Shown: positions 8,329 through 16,419, counted from the first letter of the stretch. The stretch: 64,000 nt of DNA from CALJFL01 sp047633055 (GCA_047633055.1 JBLIEI010000009.1:16743-80742), one strand, 5' to 3'. A program made the numbers and translations. The notes: generated from the letters alone by a model not told the origin.

Positions 8329-8574
8329 ATGAGCGATATTACCGTGGTTACTGAGTTTCTCGGTTGGTGTTTGATCATAAACTCCGGCGTCCTAGCCTTC
8401 GCAACCATTATGCTATTTTTCGCTGGAGGTCGGGCGAAGCAAATTCACAGTGAGCTGTCTAAGGTTCCAATCGATCAACTAAATTCTGAGTACTTCAGTT
8501 TCTTAGCCAACTATAAACTGGTCATTCTTGCTTTCAATCTTGTGCCGTATATAGCGCTCAAAATAGTGTTTTAG
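8329..8574 (+). CDS. Small inner-membrane protein (DUF6868-like)
   Basis: An 81-residue protein with two predicted membrane segments, around residues 8-30 (FLGWCLIINSGVLAFATIMLF) and at the C-terminal NYKLVILAFNLVPYIALKIVF. The WC..IN start and FNLVPYIALKI end match my memory of the DUF6868 family; the function is unknown. An AAAGGAATA ribosome site precedes two adjacent ATGs; the second (8329) is used here. It follows attC-like site 4 directly. Confidence 0.7.
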   Translation: MSDITVVTEFLGWCLIINSGVLAFATIMLFFAGGRAKQIHSELSKVPIDQLNSEYFSFLANYKLVILAFNLVPYIALKIVF

Positions 8575-8650
8575 AAAATCTTGTGCATCATACGCGTGTG
8601 TGACGTCAGCTTATATCGTACCAAATGACCTGATTCACTAAGAGAGACTT

Positions 8651-8685
8651 CTGCTACCGCGCGCCTGCTACCGCGCGCCTGCTAC
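8651..8685. repeat. Short tandem repeat, 14-bp unit
   Basis: CTGCTACCGCGCGC occurs twice in direct tandem and a third time as a seven-base partial copy. It lies just upstream of insertion-sequence scraps. Confidence 0.8.
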
Positions 8686-8720
8686 ATTTAAACTGATGTA
8701 GAGGAGCATCAAAATGATGC

Positions 8721-8965
8721 ATGTTAAACACAGAAAAGGCCGTCAAGGATAGTCGCCGCAACGCCCGCCGGAAGTTTTCCAGAGAGGAAAAGATTCGCAT
8801 TGTCCTGGATGGTTTGCGAGGCGAGTGCTCCACTGCTGAGCTATACCGCCGTGAAGGCATCAATGCCAATCTCTACCATCTCTGAAGCAAGCCGTGGCAG
8901 AGGTTTATCTGCAGGGTGTGACCTTGGACGACGTGCAGAGCGTCCGCAGCCAGTTTTTCGTAACG
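8721..8965 (+). pseudogene. Transposase scraps: IS3 OrfA N-terminus joined to an IS256-like fragment
   Basis: From 8721 an ORF of 54 codons reads RRKFSREEKIRIVLDGLRGE and ends INANLYHL plus stop. This is the helix-turn-helix start of an IS3-family OrfA, cut off where the usual YRWSKEF would follow. Immediately after, in another frame (about 8885-8965), KQAVAEVYLQGVTLDDVQS resembles the region of IS256-family (mutator type) transposases that normally reads ALAEMYVQGVSTRKV. Neither copy is complete and no terminal repeats are obvious. The IS3 call is fairly firm, the IS256 call tentative. Confidence 0.55.
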
Positions 8966-8998
8966 TTCTGCTACCTTGTGTCGTCCACACTTACAATA

Positions 8999-9408
8999 TT
9001 ACGCAGCGTTGCCTGGGCGTGATCGAAAGCCAGGGGCCTGCGTATCTTCTAGTGTTTCAATTAAATCCACGCGTTGAATCAAATCGGCATATGTTTCGTC
9101 GATATAGACTGCATGTCGACCCATTTCCTCTTGGGTTTGAGCAGTAATAATGTTTTTTTCTGCTCGCGTTATCTTCGATAGATCTTGCTGAATTTTTCGC
9201 CGAGCTGCACTTTAGTTGCAGCAACATCCACGATGCTATTCATACTTTTATTAAGAGCGTCTAGCGCGTTAATACCCACCACCCCGACGCTCAGTATCGC
9301 AATAATCAGTGAGGCACTGATCATCGCCAATTTAATACCTATAGTTTTTTCCGGTTGATGCATCATTCTAGGTTTTATTAATATCAATCCTTTGCTATCA
9401 ACGCTCAC
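8999..9408 (-). pseudogene. Truncated, frameshifted methyl-accepting chemotaxis protein
   Basis: The minus strand begins with a short cytoplasmic N-terminus and a membrane segment (KLAMISASLIIAILSVGVVG), then a four-helix-bundle sensor start (LDALNKSMNSIVDVAATKVQ). At a run of five A residues near 9195 the frame shifts; adding one A restores reading into QQDLSKITRAEKNIITAQ and EEMGRHAVYIDETYADLIQRV. The HAMP and signalling domains are missing, and the sequence stops at 8999 beside the transposase scraps. It lies on the opposite strand from almost all the cassette genes. Confidence 0.65.
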
Positions 9409-9951
9409 AAAAATCGTTTTATTTTAATATAGGGGCGTGTAATGTTTGACTAAGATGGCGGATATATGGTTATCATGGTGTAGGATAGGGCTTGGTCAAG
9501 CAAAACTGGCTGCGGTCTTAGAATAGACGCTCTAAAGAGCGTCCTTCGATTCTATTGAGCGGCATCTTATTGCTGTGCTAGTGTGGCCTCGTACTATTAG
9601 TGATATTTTTCTTTTGTTCAGCGAAACATCGATACCGCATTGCGTTTTTAAGCTTCGAGAGAATCGCGCCAGTTGCGAACTATTCCAACGATGTCCTTGT
9701 CGACTCATGCTTTGGTTGATTCGATAACGCCAGAGGTGCTCGCGCCACTTAATACTCGTATCAAAACTCCGTTGATTGAAATGATATTCTTTGGGCGTTT
9801 GTATGGGCTGTTTGGTCTATTGCATTTGCCGTATCATCGCTCCCCCAGTTTATCGAAACTGGACCGCGGCTATCTGGGCGCTTCGATCAATGACAGCATC
9901 AACTTGCGTGATGCTAGAGTGATGGTTACTCACTTTCGCAGTAAGGAATTC
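9409..9951. other. Leader region before hspQ
   Basis: This stretch holds no gene I can support. A perfect hairpin, GACGCTCT-AA-AGAGCGTC, lies at 9526-9543, extended by TAGAAT/ATTCTA. From 9673 the hspQ frame is open and would add about 93 residues (MSLSTHALVDSITPEVLAPL and onward) that match nothing I know. Because a good AAGGA site precedes the internal ATG at 9952, I treat the upstream part as leader or the tail of a lost gene. Confidence 0.4.
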
Positions 9952-10281
9952 ATGGGTACGGTGACGAACATTAGCAGGGCGAAATTTTCTATAGGCGATC
10001 TCGTTCATCATCAGCTCTTTGCTTATCGAGGAGTTATCGTAGACGTCGATGCTACGTTTCAAGCAACGGACGCGTGGTACGAGACGGTTGCTAAATCGCG
10101 TCCGCCGAAAGATAAACCCTGGTATCACGTGCTGGTGCATGGTGCGGCACACGCCACCTACGTGGCTGAGCAGAATTTGGAACGTGACGCGAGTTCCGAG
10201 CCAATCATTCACCCAATGCTCGCACAATTTTTTTCGCGTTTTGAAGACGGACGATATTTTCGAGAGAACAAGACCAATTAG
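9952..10281 (+). CDS. hspQ: Heat-shock protein HspQ (hemimethylated-DNA-binding YccV-like)
   Basis: 109 residues with the HspQ core: AKFSIGDLVHHQLFAYRGVI near the start, then KPWYHVLVHGAAHATYVAEQNL, and a C-terminal HPMLAQFFSRFEDGRY. HspQ is a small cytoplasmic protein that in E. coli affects DnaA stability and acts as a Lon specificity factor. The start at 9952 gives the normal family length and follows AAGGAATTC. An attC-like site lies ten bases downstream, so this copy appears to be cassette-borne. It could have an upstream in-frame extension. Confidence 0.85.
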   Translation: MGTVTNISRAKFSIGDLVHHQLFAYRGVIVDVDATFQATDAWYETVAKSRPPKDKPWYHVLVHGAAHATYVAEQNLERDASSEPIIHPMLAQFFSRFEDGRYFRENKTN

Positions 10282-10290
10282 TGCTCCACC

Positions 10291-10368
10291 GTATAACAAG
10301 TACGGTCAGTTGGGCCTCTTTGATGGCCGTATCGCCTAACAGACTACCCGCTACGGCAGGCGTTATTT
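10291..10368 (+). other. attC-like recombination site 5
   Basis: GTATAAC at the left and GGCGTTATTT at the right. Inside, GGGCCTCTTTGATGGCC pairs, and a second GCCTAAC/GGCGTTA pair at 10334-10365 gives a nested core. 78 bp in total, directly after hspQ. Confidence 0.6.
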
Positions 10369-10414
10369 GCTTACGCAGCTTGAAGTGCCGCTAATGGGGA
10401 CGAGATGGGATTTT

Positions 10415-10693
10415 ATGAAAAAAAGTTTAACGAAGATATTCTGGCCAATACTACGGTTTTTCGAAGGAGACGATGAGTCACCAAATTATAAGAAGTCTCA
10501 CAGAGTTGCCTTGAATGGCGTGGGTGCATTGTTTATATTTTTATCGCTCGTCTCAGCGACGACTGCCTATGCCACTGGTGGGGTGGGTGGATTCATCCCA
10601 ATGATAATTTTCTCCTGCGCGGGCGTCGTCGCACTTGCCGTGGGTTCACTTGGTTCTAATAGTGCTGTTTCAAAAATATGGGGGACCAAATAG
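10415..10693 (+). CDS. Small membrane protein, unknown
   Basis: A 92-residue protein starting at the third in-frame ATG (MKKSLTKIFWPILRFFEGDD); ATGs at 10394 and 10405 compete, only the first being in frame. Two membrane segments are clear: ALNGVGALFIFLSLVSATTAY and, after a glycine-rich turn, IPMIIFSCAGVVALAVGSL. No family is recognised. It follows attC-like site 5, as a cassette gene would. Confidence 0.55.
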   Translation: MKKSLTKIFWPILRFFEGDDESPNYKKSHRVALNGVGALFIFLSLVSATTAYATGGVGGFIPMIIFSCAGVVALAVGSLGSNSAVSKIWGTK

Positions 10694-10793
10694 ATGACAC
10701 ACAATAAGTCTATCGAAGTGGACTTTCTGCTGGGCGCGGTAAACGGCGTTTTTTTTGAGGCGTTACTTGCCTGACAGGTAACTCCCAAAACGC

Positions 10794-11117
10794 ATGTTTC
10801 ACTTAGCCTTGCACTTTGTAGTTCCAGCCGTATTAACGGGGATTTTTTTTAGGAGAAACTGGCGGCTGGCCTACTTTTTGATGATTGCGACTATGCTTGT
10901 AGATATCGACCATTTAGTTGCTAATCCCATATATCAGGCAAATCGCTGTAGCATAGGATTTCATCCGCTGCATGAACTGTGGTTTGTCTCTGTCTACCTG
11001 GCACTTTGTTTTTTACCCTATATGCCCAAGATAAGATTCGTTGGTATTGGCTTGTCTTTGCATATGGCGCTCGATGCGATAGATTGCCAAGTAACTAATG
11101 GAGTGTGGGTCAATTAG
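10794..11117 (+). CDS. DUF6122-type integral membrane protein
   Basis: 107 residues with three to four membrane helices. The signature LVDIDHLVANPIYQANRCSIGFHPLH, with paired Asp/His residues, is shared with membrane-embedded metal-dependent hydrolase-like families and matches DUF6122 as I recall it. The function is unknown. The metal-ligand pattern (D-x-D-H, then H-P-L-H, then H-x-x-x-D) is complete. Confidence 0.75.
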   Translation: MFHLALHFVVPAVLTGIFFRRNWRLAYFLMIATMLVDIDHLVANPIYQANRCSIGFHPLHELWFVSVYLALCFLPYMPKIRFVGIGLSLHMALDAIDCQVTNGVWVN

Positions 11118-11120
11118 ACG

Positions 11121-11354
11121 ATGAGTATTGGAATGAGCGAGCAAATGAATCAATCTACTTTAAGCGCGTTAAAAATTGCATTCAGTTATATGCCGAAATC
11201 AATTGAAGTGACGAAGTATGAGTATGGCGATGGTTTTCAGAAGATACTGGAGCATATTGAAATGGTTAGAGAAGTATTATTGATTAATGACATCGATCCA
11301 GAAGAGGTTTATGGCGAGGTTAATCCAGAAAACACGCCTAATTCGACATACTGA
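11121..11354 (+). CDS. Hypothetical protein, 77 residues
   Basis: Starts three bases after the previous stop, so it may be co-translated with the DUF6122 gene. It is acidic and helical in feel (SALKIAFSYMPKSIEVTKYE, then FQKILEHIEMVREVLLINDI) and ends in PENTPNSTY. No membrane segment, signal peptide or known motif is seen. Confidence 0.5.
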   Translation: MSIGMSEQMNQSTLSALKIAFSYMPKSIEVTKYEYGDGFQKILEHIEMVREVLLINDIDPEEVYGEVNPENTPNSTY

Positions 11355-11368
11355 TTTAGGGGCTGCGT

Positions 11369-11632
11369 GTGCAATTTCATACGGGCCGCCAGCGGAGCGT
11401 GGTCGAGCACAGTATTGACAGTATTGAAGGAGATACTCGCATTTCAGGTGGAGATATTTTCCAGGAGGTTGGCGAACTTTTTCCAAATAAAAATACAGAA
11501 CTTCGCTTGTATTGTCGTAGCGAAGGGCGTGCCGAGGCCGCGATGTCTGAGTTAAAAAAATCCGGATATACCAGTGTATCCAACGCCGGTGGTATTGACG
11601 ATGCACGGTGTGAAAGAGGTTTAAACGATTAA
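11369..11632 (+). pseudogene. Rhodanese-domain remnant
   Basis: The C-terminal half is a clear single-domain rhodanese: NKNTELRLYCRSEGRAEAAM with the active-site cysteine loop CRSEGR, then GYTSVSNAGGIDDAR. The N-terminal half, normally D-V-R-x-x-x-E-F-x-x-G-H-I, is damaged. In the overlapping frame IRAASGAWSS resembles the expected VRTAxEW, and a frame change then leads into EHSIDSIEG. A full-length enzyme is therefore unlikely to be made, although the C-terminal loop is intact. Confidence 0.5.
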
Positions 11633-11724
11633 GGCAAATTTTCAAATTGGCACAGCTTGTAACAAGCCTGAGTTATGGGCGGCGTTACAGTCGGTCCAAC
11701 CTGAAGCGTCAAGCGGCGCAGTTA

Positions 11725-12021
11725 ATGTCTGCAGTTAAAATGCCAGCTTCAATTGTTTTAGCGATAGCTCGTTGGTTGGGTTGGGCCGATATATGCCTTG
11801 CGCTATGTGCCTTTGGAGTTTCCTCATCACTGCTTCTTCAGTCCAAAGAGCCCGGTGCCGATTCACTGGTATTTTTGCAAGCAGGAGTGCTGTTGTACAT
11901 GGGCTGCGCTTTTTCATTTTCAATGGCCTACGTTGCAATAAGCCGTAAATGGCGCTTTTGGTGGCTGCTTCAGATGATCGGGCCGGCGCTAATTTACCTT
12001 ACGATCTATGGTCCTTGGTGA
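11725..12021 (+). CDS. Small membrane protein, unknown
   Basis: 98 residues from the ATG at 11725; the frame is open further upstream but overlaps an attC-like stretch (TTGTAAC at 11657 and GGCGTTAC near 11684). Three hydrophobic segments are seen: WLGWADICLALCAFGVSSSL, LVFLQAGVLLYMGCAFSFSM and FWWLLQMIGPALIYLTIY. No family is recognised. Confidence 0.5.
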   Translation: MSAVKMPASIVLAIARWLGWADICLALCAFGVSSSLLLQSKEPGADSLVFLQAGVLLYMGCAFSFSMAYVAISRKWRFWWLLQMIGPALIYLTIYGPW

Positions 12022-12107
12022 TACTTTCTATCGTGGGAAGGGCATTTAACGCGGCAAAAATAGCGCAATAGCTTGCAGCGGTAGGTGCCATTATTGAGGA
12101 GAGATTA

Positions 12108-12422
12108 ATGGCAGGGAAATATCCAGAGAGAATTAGATCACTTCCTCTTTATGATGGTCGCTTTGATGCCTATAAACTTAACGCAAAGGATAGTGATGTA
12201 TTGTTTGCGTCCTACCCGGCAGGAACTTCTATCCCAGTCCACGCACACGATACGGATAATCATCGCGTAATTACTCGCGGTGAATTATTACTAACAATGA
12301 ATGGCGCGACGCTACGCGTCTCAGTGGGCGAGTGGTACCATGTTTCGGCAAATGTTGAGCATTCTGCGATATTCGAAGTCGAGATAGACGAGGTTGAGTT
12401 CTGGTTTCATGAAAGCACCTGA
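12108..12422 (+). CDS. Cupin-domain protein
   Basis: 104-residue single cupin barrel. The metal-binding motif 1 is visible as PVHAHDTDNHRVITRGELLL (two His, a third His, then Glu), and motif 2 as EWYHVSANVEHSAIF (His). A strong GAGGAGAG ribosome site precedes the ATG. Small cupins of this type bind a metal and act as isomerases, dioxygenases or sensors; no substrate can be assigned. Confidence 0.8.
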   Translation: MAGKYPERIRSLPLYDGRFDAYKLNAKDSDVLFASYPAGTSIPVHAHDTDNHRVITRGELLLTMNGATLRVSVGEWYHVSANVEHSAIFEVEIDEVEFWFHEST

Positions 12423-12521
12423 GGGTTTGCCCCAATGCCCCGCGAATGTACATGCTTCAGCAGAACAACAATCCCGTCGGTTTGGCATCCCCCTGTGTTG
12501 CACTAGAAATTTGAGATCGGA

Positions 12522-13001
12522 ATGACACCAGGAATCACTGCAGCCAAAAAAAATAAGATCTCGCACAGGGTACATGAGTATTCTCATGATGAATCAAGCG
12601 AATCCTATGGAGCTGAAGCCGCCGAGAAGATGGGTGTTCCGGAGGATAGGGTGTTCAAGACCCTGGTTGTATCTCTGGACAATACAGAGCTCGTCGTCGG
12701 AGTAATTCCGGTGTCCTCTACGCTAAGTATGAAGCTAATTGCCAAGGCAACGGGCGCAAAAAAGGCCGCCATGGCTGAGAAATCGGATGTTGAACGTTCC
12801 ACAGGGTATGTGCTGGGAGGAGTAAGTCCGCTTGGGCAAAAGAAGCGACTTCGAACTATTATTGATTCATCTGTCAGAAGTTACCCGAGTGTTTATGTTA
12901 GCGCCGGCCGCAGAGGGTTAGAAATAGAGTTGAGCCCTGATGATTTAGCAGCTTTAACCCGTGGAGATATCGCTGAAATATGTCAGCAAGGCCCTATCTA
13001 A
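12522..13001 (+). CDS. ybaK: YbaK/EbsC family Cys-tRNA(Pro) deacylase
   Basis: 159 residues. YbaK hydrolyses mischarged Cys-tRNA(Pro) in trans. Family landmarks are YGAEAAEKMGVPEDRVFKTL near residues 29-48, the catalytic-lysine strand FKTLVV, and the C-terminal block GYVLGGVSPLGQKKRL followed by DSSVRSYPSVYVSAGRRGLE. It appears complete. The stop overlaps the core of a partial attC site, suggesting cassette origin, which is unusual for a translation-quality gene. Confidence 0.9.
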   Translation: MTPGITAAKKNKISHRVHEYSHDESSESYGAEAAEKMGVPEDRVFKTLVVSLDNTELVVGVIPVSSTLSMKLIAKATGAKKAAMAEKSDVERSTGYVLGGVSPLGQKKRLRTIIDSSVRSYPSVYVSAGRRGLEIELSPDDLAALTRGDIAEICQQGPI

Positions 13002-13024
13002 CAAGCCGAATCCATAATCGGCTT
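12996..13024 (+). other. Partial attC-like site after ybaK
   Basis: An ATCTAAC core overlaps the ybaK stop and is followed by the perfect seven-base stem AAGCCGA/TCGGCTT. No convincing right-hand GTTRRRY core follows before the next gene. Confidence 0.4.
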
Positions 13025-13103
13025 CAGCTGGGCGAAAAAGGCGACGATTTTTGCGGTCATCCTTTAGCCATCATGTTCAAGAAGTACATACTGAGGAATA
13101 GAT

Positions 13104-13337
13104 ATGATTGATCCAAAAAGAGCATCCGACACACCTTATGCCATTGAAGTTGAAACTGGGAAATCATATTTCTGGTGCGCGTGCGGTGAAAGTAAAGCAC
13201 AGCCATTTTGTGATGGATCTCATAAAGGTACAGATTTCACGCCGTTAAAGTACGATGCACCTGAATCTAAAAAAGTTTTCTTTTGTGGTTGTAAAAAAAC
13301 AGTATCGCAACCAATGTGCGATGGCAGCCATAAATAA
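13104..13337 (+). CDS. CDGSH iron-sulfur domain protein (double motif)
   Basis: 77 residues with two CDGSH-type [2Fe-2S] motifs, each C-x-C-x2-S/T-x3-P-x-C-D-G-S-H: CACGESKAQPFCDGSH at about 26-41 and CGCKKTVSQPMCDGSH at about 61-76. All six Cys and both His ligands are present. Bacterial double-CDGSH proteins carry two redox-active clusters; their partners are generally unknown. It ends one lysine after the second motif, typical of the minimal form. Confidence 0.9.
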   Translation: MIDPKRASDTPYAIEVETGKSYFWCACGESKAQPFCDGSHKGTDFTPLKYDAPESKKVFFCGCKKTVSQPMCDGSHK

Positions 13338-13361
13338 GCGGCTAGCGACACAGGATACATT

Positions 13362-14324
13362 ATGGAATTCAAAGACTATTACAAGACTTTGGGTGTGGAT
13401 TCTGAGGCTGACAATAAGGCCATAAAGACCGCTTATCGAAAGCTGGCCAGAAAATATCACCCAGATGTCAGTGACCATCATGATGCGGAATCTCAGTTTA
13501 AGGAGGTTGCCGAAGCCTATGAGGTACTGAAAGACAGCGCAAAACGTGCAGAGTATGACCAAATATGCCAGTACGGCGGGGCGCAGCAGGATTTCCATCC
13601 GCCGCCGGGCTGGCAGCCATCGGACTCGGCCGGGGGCGATGGGGGAAGCCACTACCAGGAAGACTTCTCGGACTTTTTCTCGTCCGTATTTGGCGCTGCG
13701 GGCCGCGCTCAAGCTGGGGGTTTTGATGGTCGTCAGTCTTCTAATCGGCGTGGTCAGGATGTTGAAACAGAATTGCCAATTTTTCTTGAGGACACGCTGT
13801 CTGAATACGCCAAGAAAATTTCCTACAATCTACCCTGCTATGATGAAGTGGGTCGTGTCACCGAGGTGCATAAAACGCTCAACGTGAAAATCCCGAGTGG
13901 TGTAGCCGACGGTGACCGCATCAGGTTGAAAGGGCAGGGGTCAGCAGGCCTTGGAGACAGTAGCACTAGCGGCGATCTGTATTTGCGGATTCGATTGGTA
14001 CCCCATCCGCTGTTTGATGTGGAGGGATGTAACCTGATCATTACGCTCCCCATCGCGCCCTGGGAGGCGGCCCTAGGTGGCAAGGTAACGCTGCCGACAT
14101 TGACGGGCAAGATCCAATTGACAGTTCCTGCCAACAGTCAGAGCGGGCAACGCTTGCGGGTCAAAGGCAAGGGGCTGCTAAGCAAGCAGCTGCGGGGCGA
14201 TCTATATGCGGTGTTAAAAGTTGTGATGCCGACTTCAAGCAACGATGCGGTGAAGGGCCAGTGGCAACAGTTGGCGGAACTTAGCCCCTTTGATCCTCGA
14301 GCCGAATGGAGTGAAACATCATGA
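13362..14324 (+). CDS. cbpA: DnaJ-class co-chaperone CbpA
   Basis: 320 residues, the normal CbpA length. The J-domain occupies residues 1-70 with the HPD tripeptide in KYHPDVSDHHDAE. A Gly/Ser-rich linker follows (roughly 85-125), then the two beta-barrel substrate-binding domains (DLYLRIRLVPHPLFDVEG and WEAALGGKVTLPTL). It lacks the zinc finger of DnaJ. CbpA is a DnaK partner and a curved-DNA-binding nucleoid protein. It overlaps cbpM by four bases (ATGA), so the two are translationally coupled. Confidence 0.93.
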   Translation: MEFKDYYKTLGVDSEADNKAIKTAYRKLARKYHPDVSDHHDAESQFKEVAEAYEVLKDSAKRAEYDQICQYGGAQQDFHPPPGWQPSDSAGGDGGSHYQEDFSDFFSSVFGAAGRAQAGGFDGRQSSNRRGQDVETELPIFLEDTLSEYAKKISYNLPCYDEVGRVTEVHKTLNVKIPSGVADGDRIRLKGQGSAGLGDSSTSGDLYLRIRLVPHPLFDVEGCNLIITLPIAPWEAALGGKVTLPTLTGKIQLTVPANSQSGQRLRVKGKGLLSKQLRGDLYAVLKVVMPTSSNDAVKGQWQQLAELSPFDPRAEWSETS

Positions 14325-14626
14325 ATGATATAAAAACAACGTACTTGAGCTTTACCGAAGTCTGTCTGCAAACCGGCGTGGCAGAGGATACTGTGGTCGA
14401 AATTGTGGAGCAGGGTATTATGGCGCCGATCGGCGCCTCACCCGGTGAATGGCTATTTAGCCCTGCGATGCTTATTTTGACGAAAAAGGCCGTGCGCTTG
14501 CATCGTGATCTTAATGTGGATTGGGCCGGAATAGCGCTGGCCATAGAATTGCTAGATGAAGTGGAACAACTACGAGAAAAGAATCGTTATCTTGAGCGCC
14601 GCCTTAGTCGCTTTGTAGATTTGTAA
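14321..14626 (+). CDS. cbpM: Chaperone modulator CbpM
   Basis: 101 residues, MerR-like fold. CbpM binds the J-domain of CbpA and blocks its co-chaperone and DNA-binding activity. Family features are FTEVCLQTGVAEDTVVEIVE (helix-turn-helix-like N-terminus), then LHRDLNVDWAGIALAIELLD, and a C-terminal helix with LREKNRYLERRL. It overlaps the end of cbpA by four bases, the usual arrangement. Confidence 0.9.
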   Translation: MNDIKTTYLSFTEVCLQTGVAEDTVVEIVEQGIMAPIGASPGEWLFSPAMLILTKKAVRLHRDLNVDWAGIALAIELLDEVEQLREKNRYLERRLSRFVDL

Positions 14627-14730
14627 ACCGCTACTGCTTTGACCGCTATAGTGCCCGGCTCCAGGCGCCAGGGAGCGTTCAGACGCAGTGGATAACGTGA
14701 GGTGAAGTTAATCGACAGGCAGTGTTAAAG

Positions 14731-15303
14731 ATGACGACTCTCTCGGACGTAAAAGGAATTTGCCCAAAGCGGCAGGTGATCTACAAGTTTGCTCTGCTGT
14801 GCTTCGTGCTTGTGAGTTACTTTGTCTATCTCAGTGTTCAATACGACGTGGTGACCGGTGGCGTCACATCCATATTGACTTGGAGTTTCTTTGTTCTATG
14901 TACACCGATCGCAGATGCTGGATTTCTCCTGGACTTTCCACTCCGTCTACTATTTGGCGTTCGGATGTTGGTTTCAGAAATTGCCGTTTGGGCCATTGCG
15001 ATCACAGTGAATATAGTTTCGTTGATCTACTTTGTCGATTACTATGAAGTCACATTGCTAACAAAGCTCTTGCATTCAATTCTTACGATGCCGTTCCCAT
15101 ATTGGAGCGTAATTGTACTCTCTGGTGTGGGCACCTTTCTGTCTATTCAAATTGCTGACGAGCTTATGGATGTTGCTCATCACCGGGACAGGGAGTTCTT
15201 TCATCGTCACGGCTTTAAGCACGAGATCATCATGATACTATTTTTCATAGTAGTCCTGGTTGGATACTACGAGCTAATAGCTTCGCTGGGCCTCGAATTC
15301 TAA
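14731..15303 (+). CDS. Multi-spanning membrane protein, unknown
   Basis: 190 residues from the ATG at 14731 (a GTG at 14722 is also possible). Four or five hydrophobic segments are visible, such as VIYKFALLCFVLVSYFVYLS, ISEIAVWAIAITVNIVSLIY-like and IMILFFIVVLVGYYELIAS. A loop with HHRDREFFHRHGFKHE is rich in histidine and acidic residues. No family is recognised. A GCCTAAC core follows its stop at 15315. Confidence 0.6.
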   Translation: MTTLSDVKGICPKRQVIYKFALLCFVLVSYFVYLSVQYDVVTGGVTSILTWSFFVLCTPIADAGFLLDFPLRLLFGVRMLVSEIAVWAIAITVNIVSLIYFVDYYEVTLLTKLLHSILTMPFPYWSVIVLSGVGTFLSIQIADELMDVAHHRDREFFHRHGFKHEIIMILFFIVVLVGYYELIASLGLEF

Positions 15304-15314
15304 TTTTAAAGGAC

Positions 15315-15321
15315 GCCTAAC
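15315..15321 (+). other. Isolated attC left core
   Basis: GCCTAAC lies 12 bp after a gene stop and is followed by AGCCACAAAGCGG, but the YkgJ gene starts within 30 bp and no right-hand core is seen. It may be the remnant of a deleted attC. Confidence 0.3.
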
Positions 15322-15347
15322 AGCCACAAAGCGGTGCATGAGAAAGA

Positions 15348-15629
15348 ATGACAATTAAAGTGATAAATTTGCCCGAGCATGACGTCACGTGTGTAACCTG
15401 CAGGGCGAATTGTTGCCGGTTAGAGGTAATGCTTATTACGGATACGGGTGTACCCGAAAAGTATATTGAATTAGATAGTTGGGGTGGGATGAGCATGGCT
15501 CGTTTAGATGACGGCTGGTGCGCTGCCTTGGATCGAGGCACTATGCTGTGTAGCATTTATGATAAGCGGCCACTTATTTGTCGTGAATTTGAAATGGCCG
15601 GCCTTGAGTGTCTTTCCGAGCGGGATTAG
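15348..15629 (+). CDS. YkgJ-family cysteine-cluster protein
   Basis: 93 residues. The cysteine pattern of the YkgJ (UPF0153) metal-binding family is present: CVTCRANCCRLEV at about 12-24, WCAALD in the middle, MLCSIYDKRPLICREFE with the conserved RP-x-x-C, and a terminal cysteine. Such proteins are thought to bind zinc or an iron-sulfur cluster; the role is unknown. The ATG is preceded by AGAAAGA. It lies in the cassette-like region. Confidence 0.85.
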   Translation: MTIKVINLPEHDVTCVTCRANCCRLEVMLITDTGVPEKYIELDSWGGMSMARLDDGWCAALDRGTMLCSIYDKRPLICREFEMAGLECLSERD

Positions 15630-15685
15630 TTCTGAGTCGGGACAATAGTTGCTCAGGCTATCGCACAACACATTGGAGCTTGTCG

Positions 15686-15901
15686 GTGAATAAATTTAGT
15701 CCCAAAAAGTTACTCAGGAGTAAATGGACAGCGGTTAATCCAGTCAATAAAGAGAAACATTTTCTGATATCAGATTTAGAGCTGAACGATGAGGGTGACG
15801 TTGTTGGCTGCCTAATAGAAGCCGTCCGGTCCAACCGCACTACGCCAATCGATTGGGAAGAACTAAAAAACCAAGACAATTGGCTGCAAGGTTGGAAATA
15901 G
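15686..15901 (+). CDS. TIGR02450-family Trp-rich small protein
   Basis: About 71 residues, starting at GTG 15686 (TTG 15680 is an alternative, with GGAG just upstream). The family core is plain: NKFSPKKLLRSKWTAVNPVN, then KEKHFL, IDWEELK, and the terminal WLQGWK. Function unknown; the family is common as a small cytoplasmic protein in marine gammaproteobacteria. The longer upstream open frame overlaps the YkgJ gene and is not conserved in kind. Confidence 0.8.
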   Translation: MNKFSPKKLLRSKWTAVNPVNKEKHFLISDLELNDEGDVVGCLIEAVRSNRTTPIDWEELKNQDNWLQGWK

Positions 15902-16128
15902 AGGGTTGTTTAGATAGGTGAACTTAATAACAATAAGTGAGGATAAGCGCTGGTAGATCACGGGAAATTGTCGGTTTCGGTTGCGGATAGGCGCGCAGGT
16001 GTTGAACACAATGAAAACGATCAGCGCTATTAAACAGCCAAGGAGTGGGTGTGTTGCACCATTATTGGCCTAAAATCTGTATTTTTATGTGTTTTAAGCA
16101 CTGGGAGTAACGGCTGTGTATCTATATT

Positions 16129-16374
16129 ATGATGAATGAGCAGCCTAGGAATCCGTTGCACGGTGTTACGCTTGAAACGGTAGTCACGAGATTGAGTGAC
16201 CACTACGGCTGGGATGGACTGGCTCAGAGAATCGATATCAATTGCTTTAAGACTGATCCGTCCATCAAGTCATCACTAAAGTTTTTGCGTAAAACCGAGT
16301 GGGCCAGAGACAAAGTTGAGAGCTTATATCTCTCAACATTTGAAAAACAATCACCTTGGGGTAATGCCAGGTAA
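16129..16374 (+). CDS. VF530-family DNA-binding protein (DUF2132)
   Basis: 81 residues with the family core NPLHGVTLETVVTRLSDHYG, then INCFKTDPSIKSSLKFLRKT and WARDKVESLYL. The VF530 structure is helical and described as DNA-binding; its cellular role is unclear. Two ATGs are adjacent (16129 and 16132). An attC-like site lies 46 bp downstream. Confidence 0.85.
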   Translation: MMNEQPRNPLHGVTLETVVTRLSDHYGWDGLAQRIDINCFKTDPSIKSSLKFLRKTEWARDKVESLYLSTFEKQSPWGNAR

Positions 16375-16419
16375 GTCGCACTTGAGTGGCTAAAATAAAT
16401 ATTATAGAGACTAATGCGG

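Noticed and set aside
10698..10767. Possible attC between the small membrane gene and the DUF6122 gene
   Set aside because: The right core GTTACTT is plausible, but the left core ACACAAT and the inner pairing are poor; not listed as a site.
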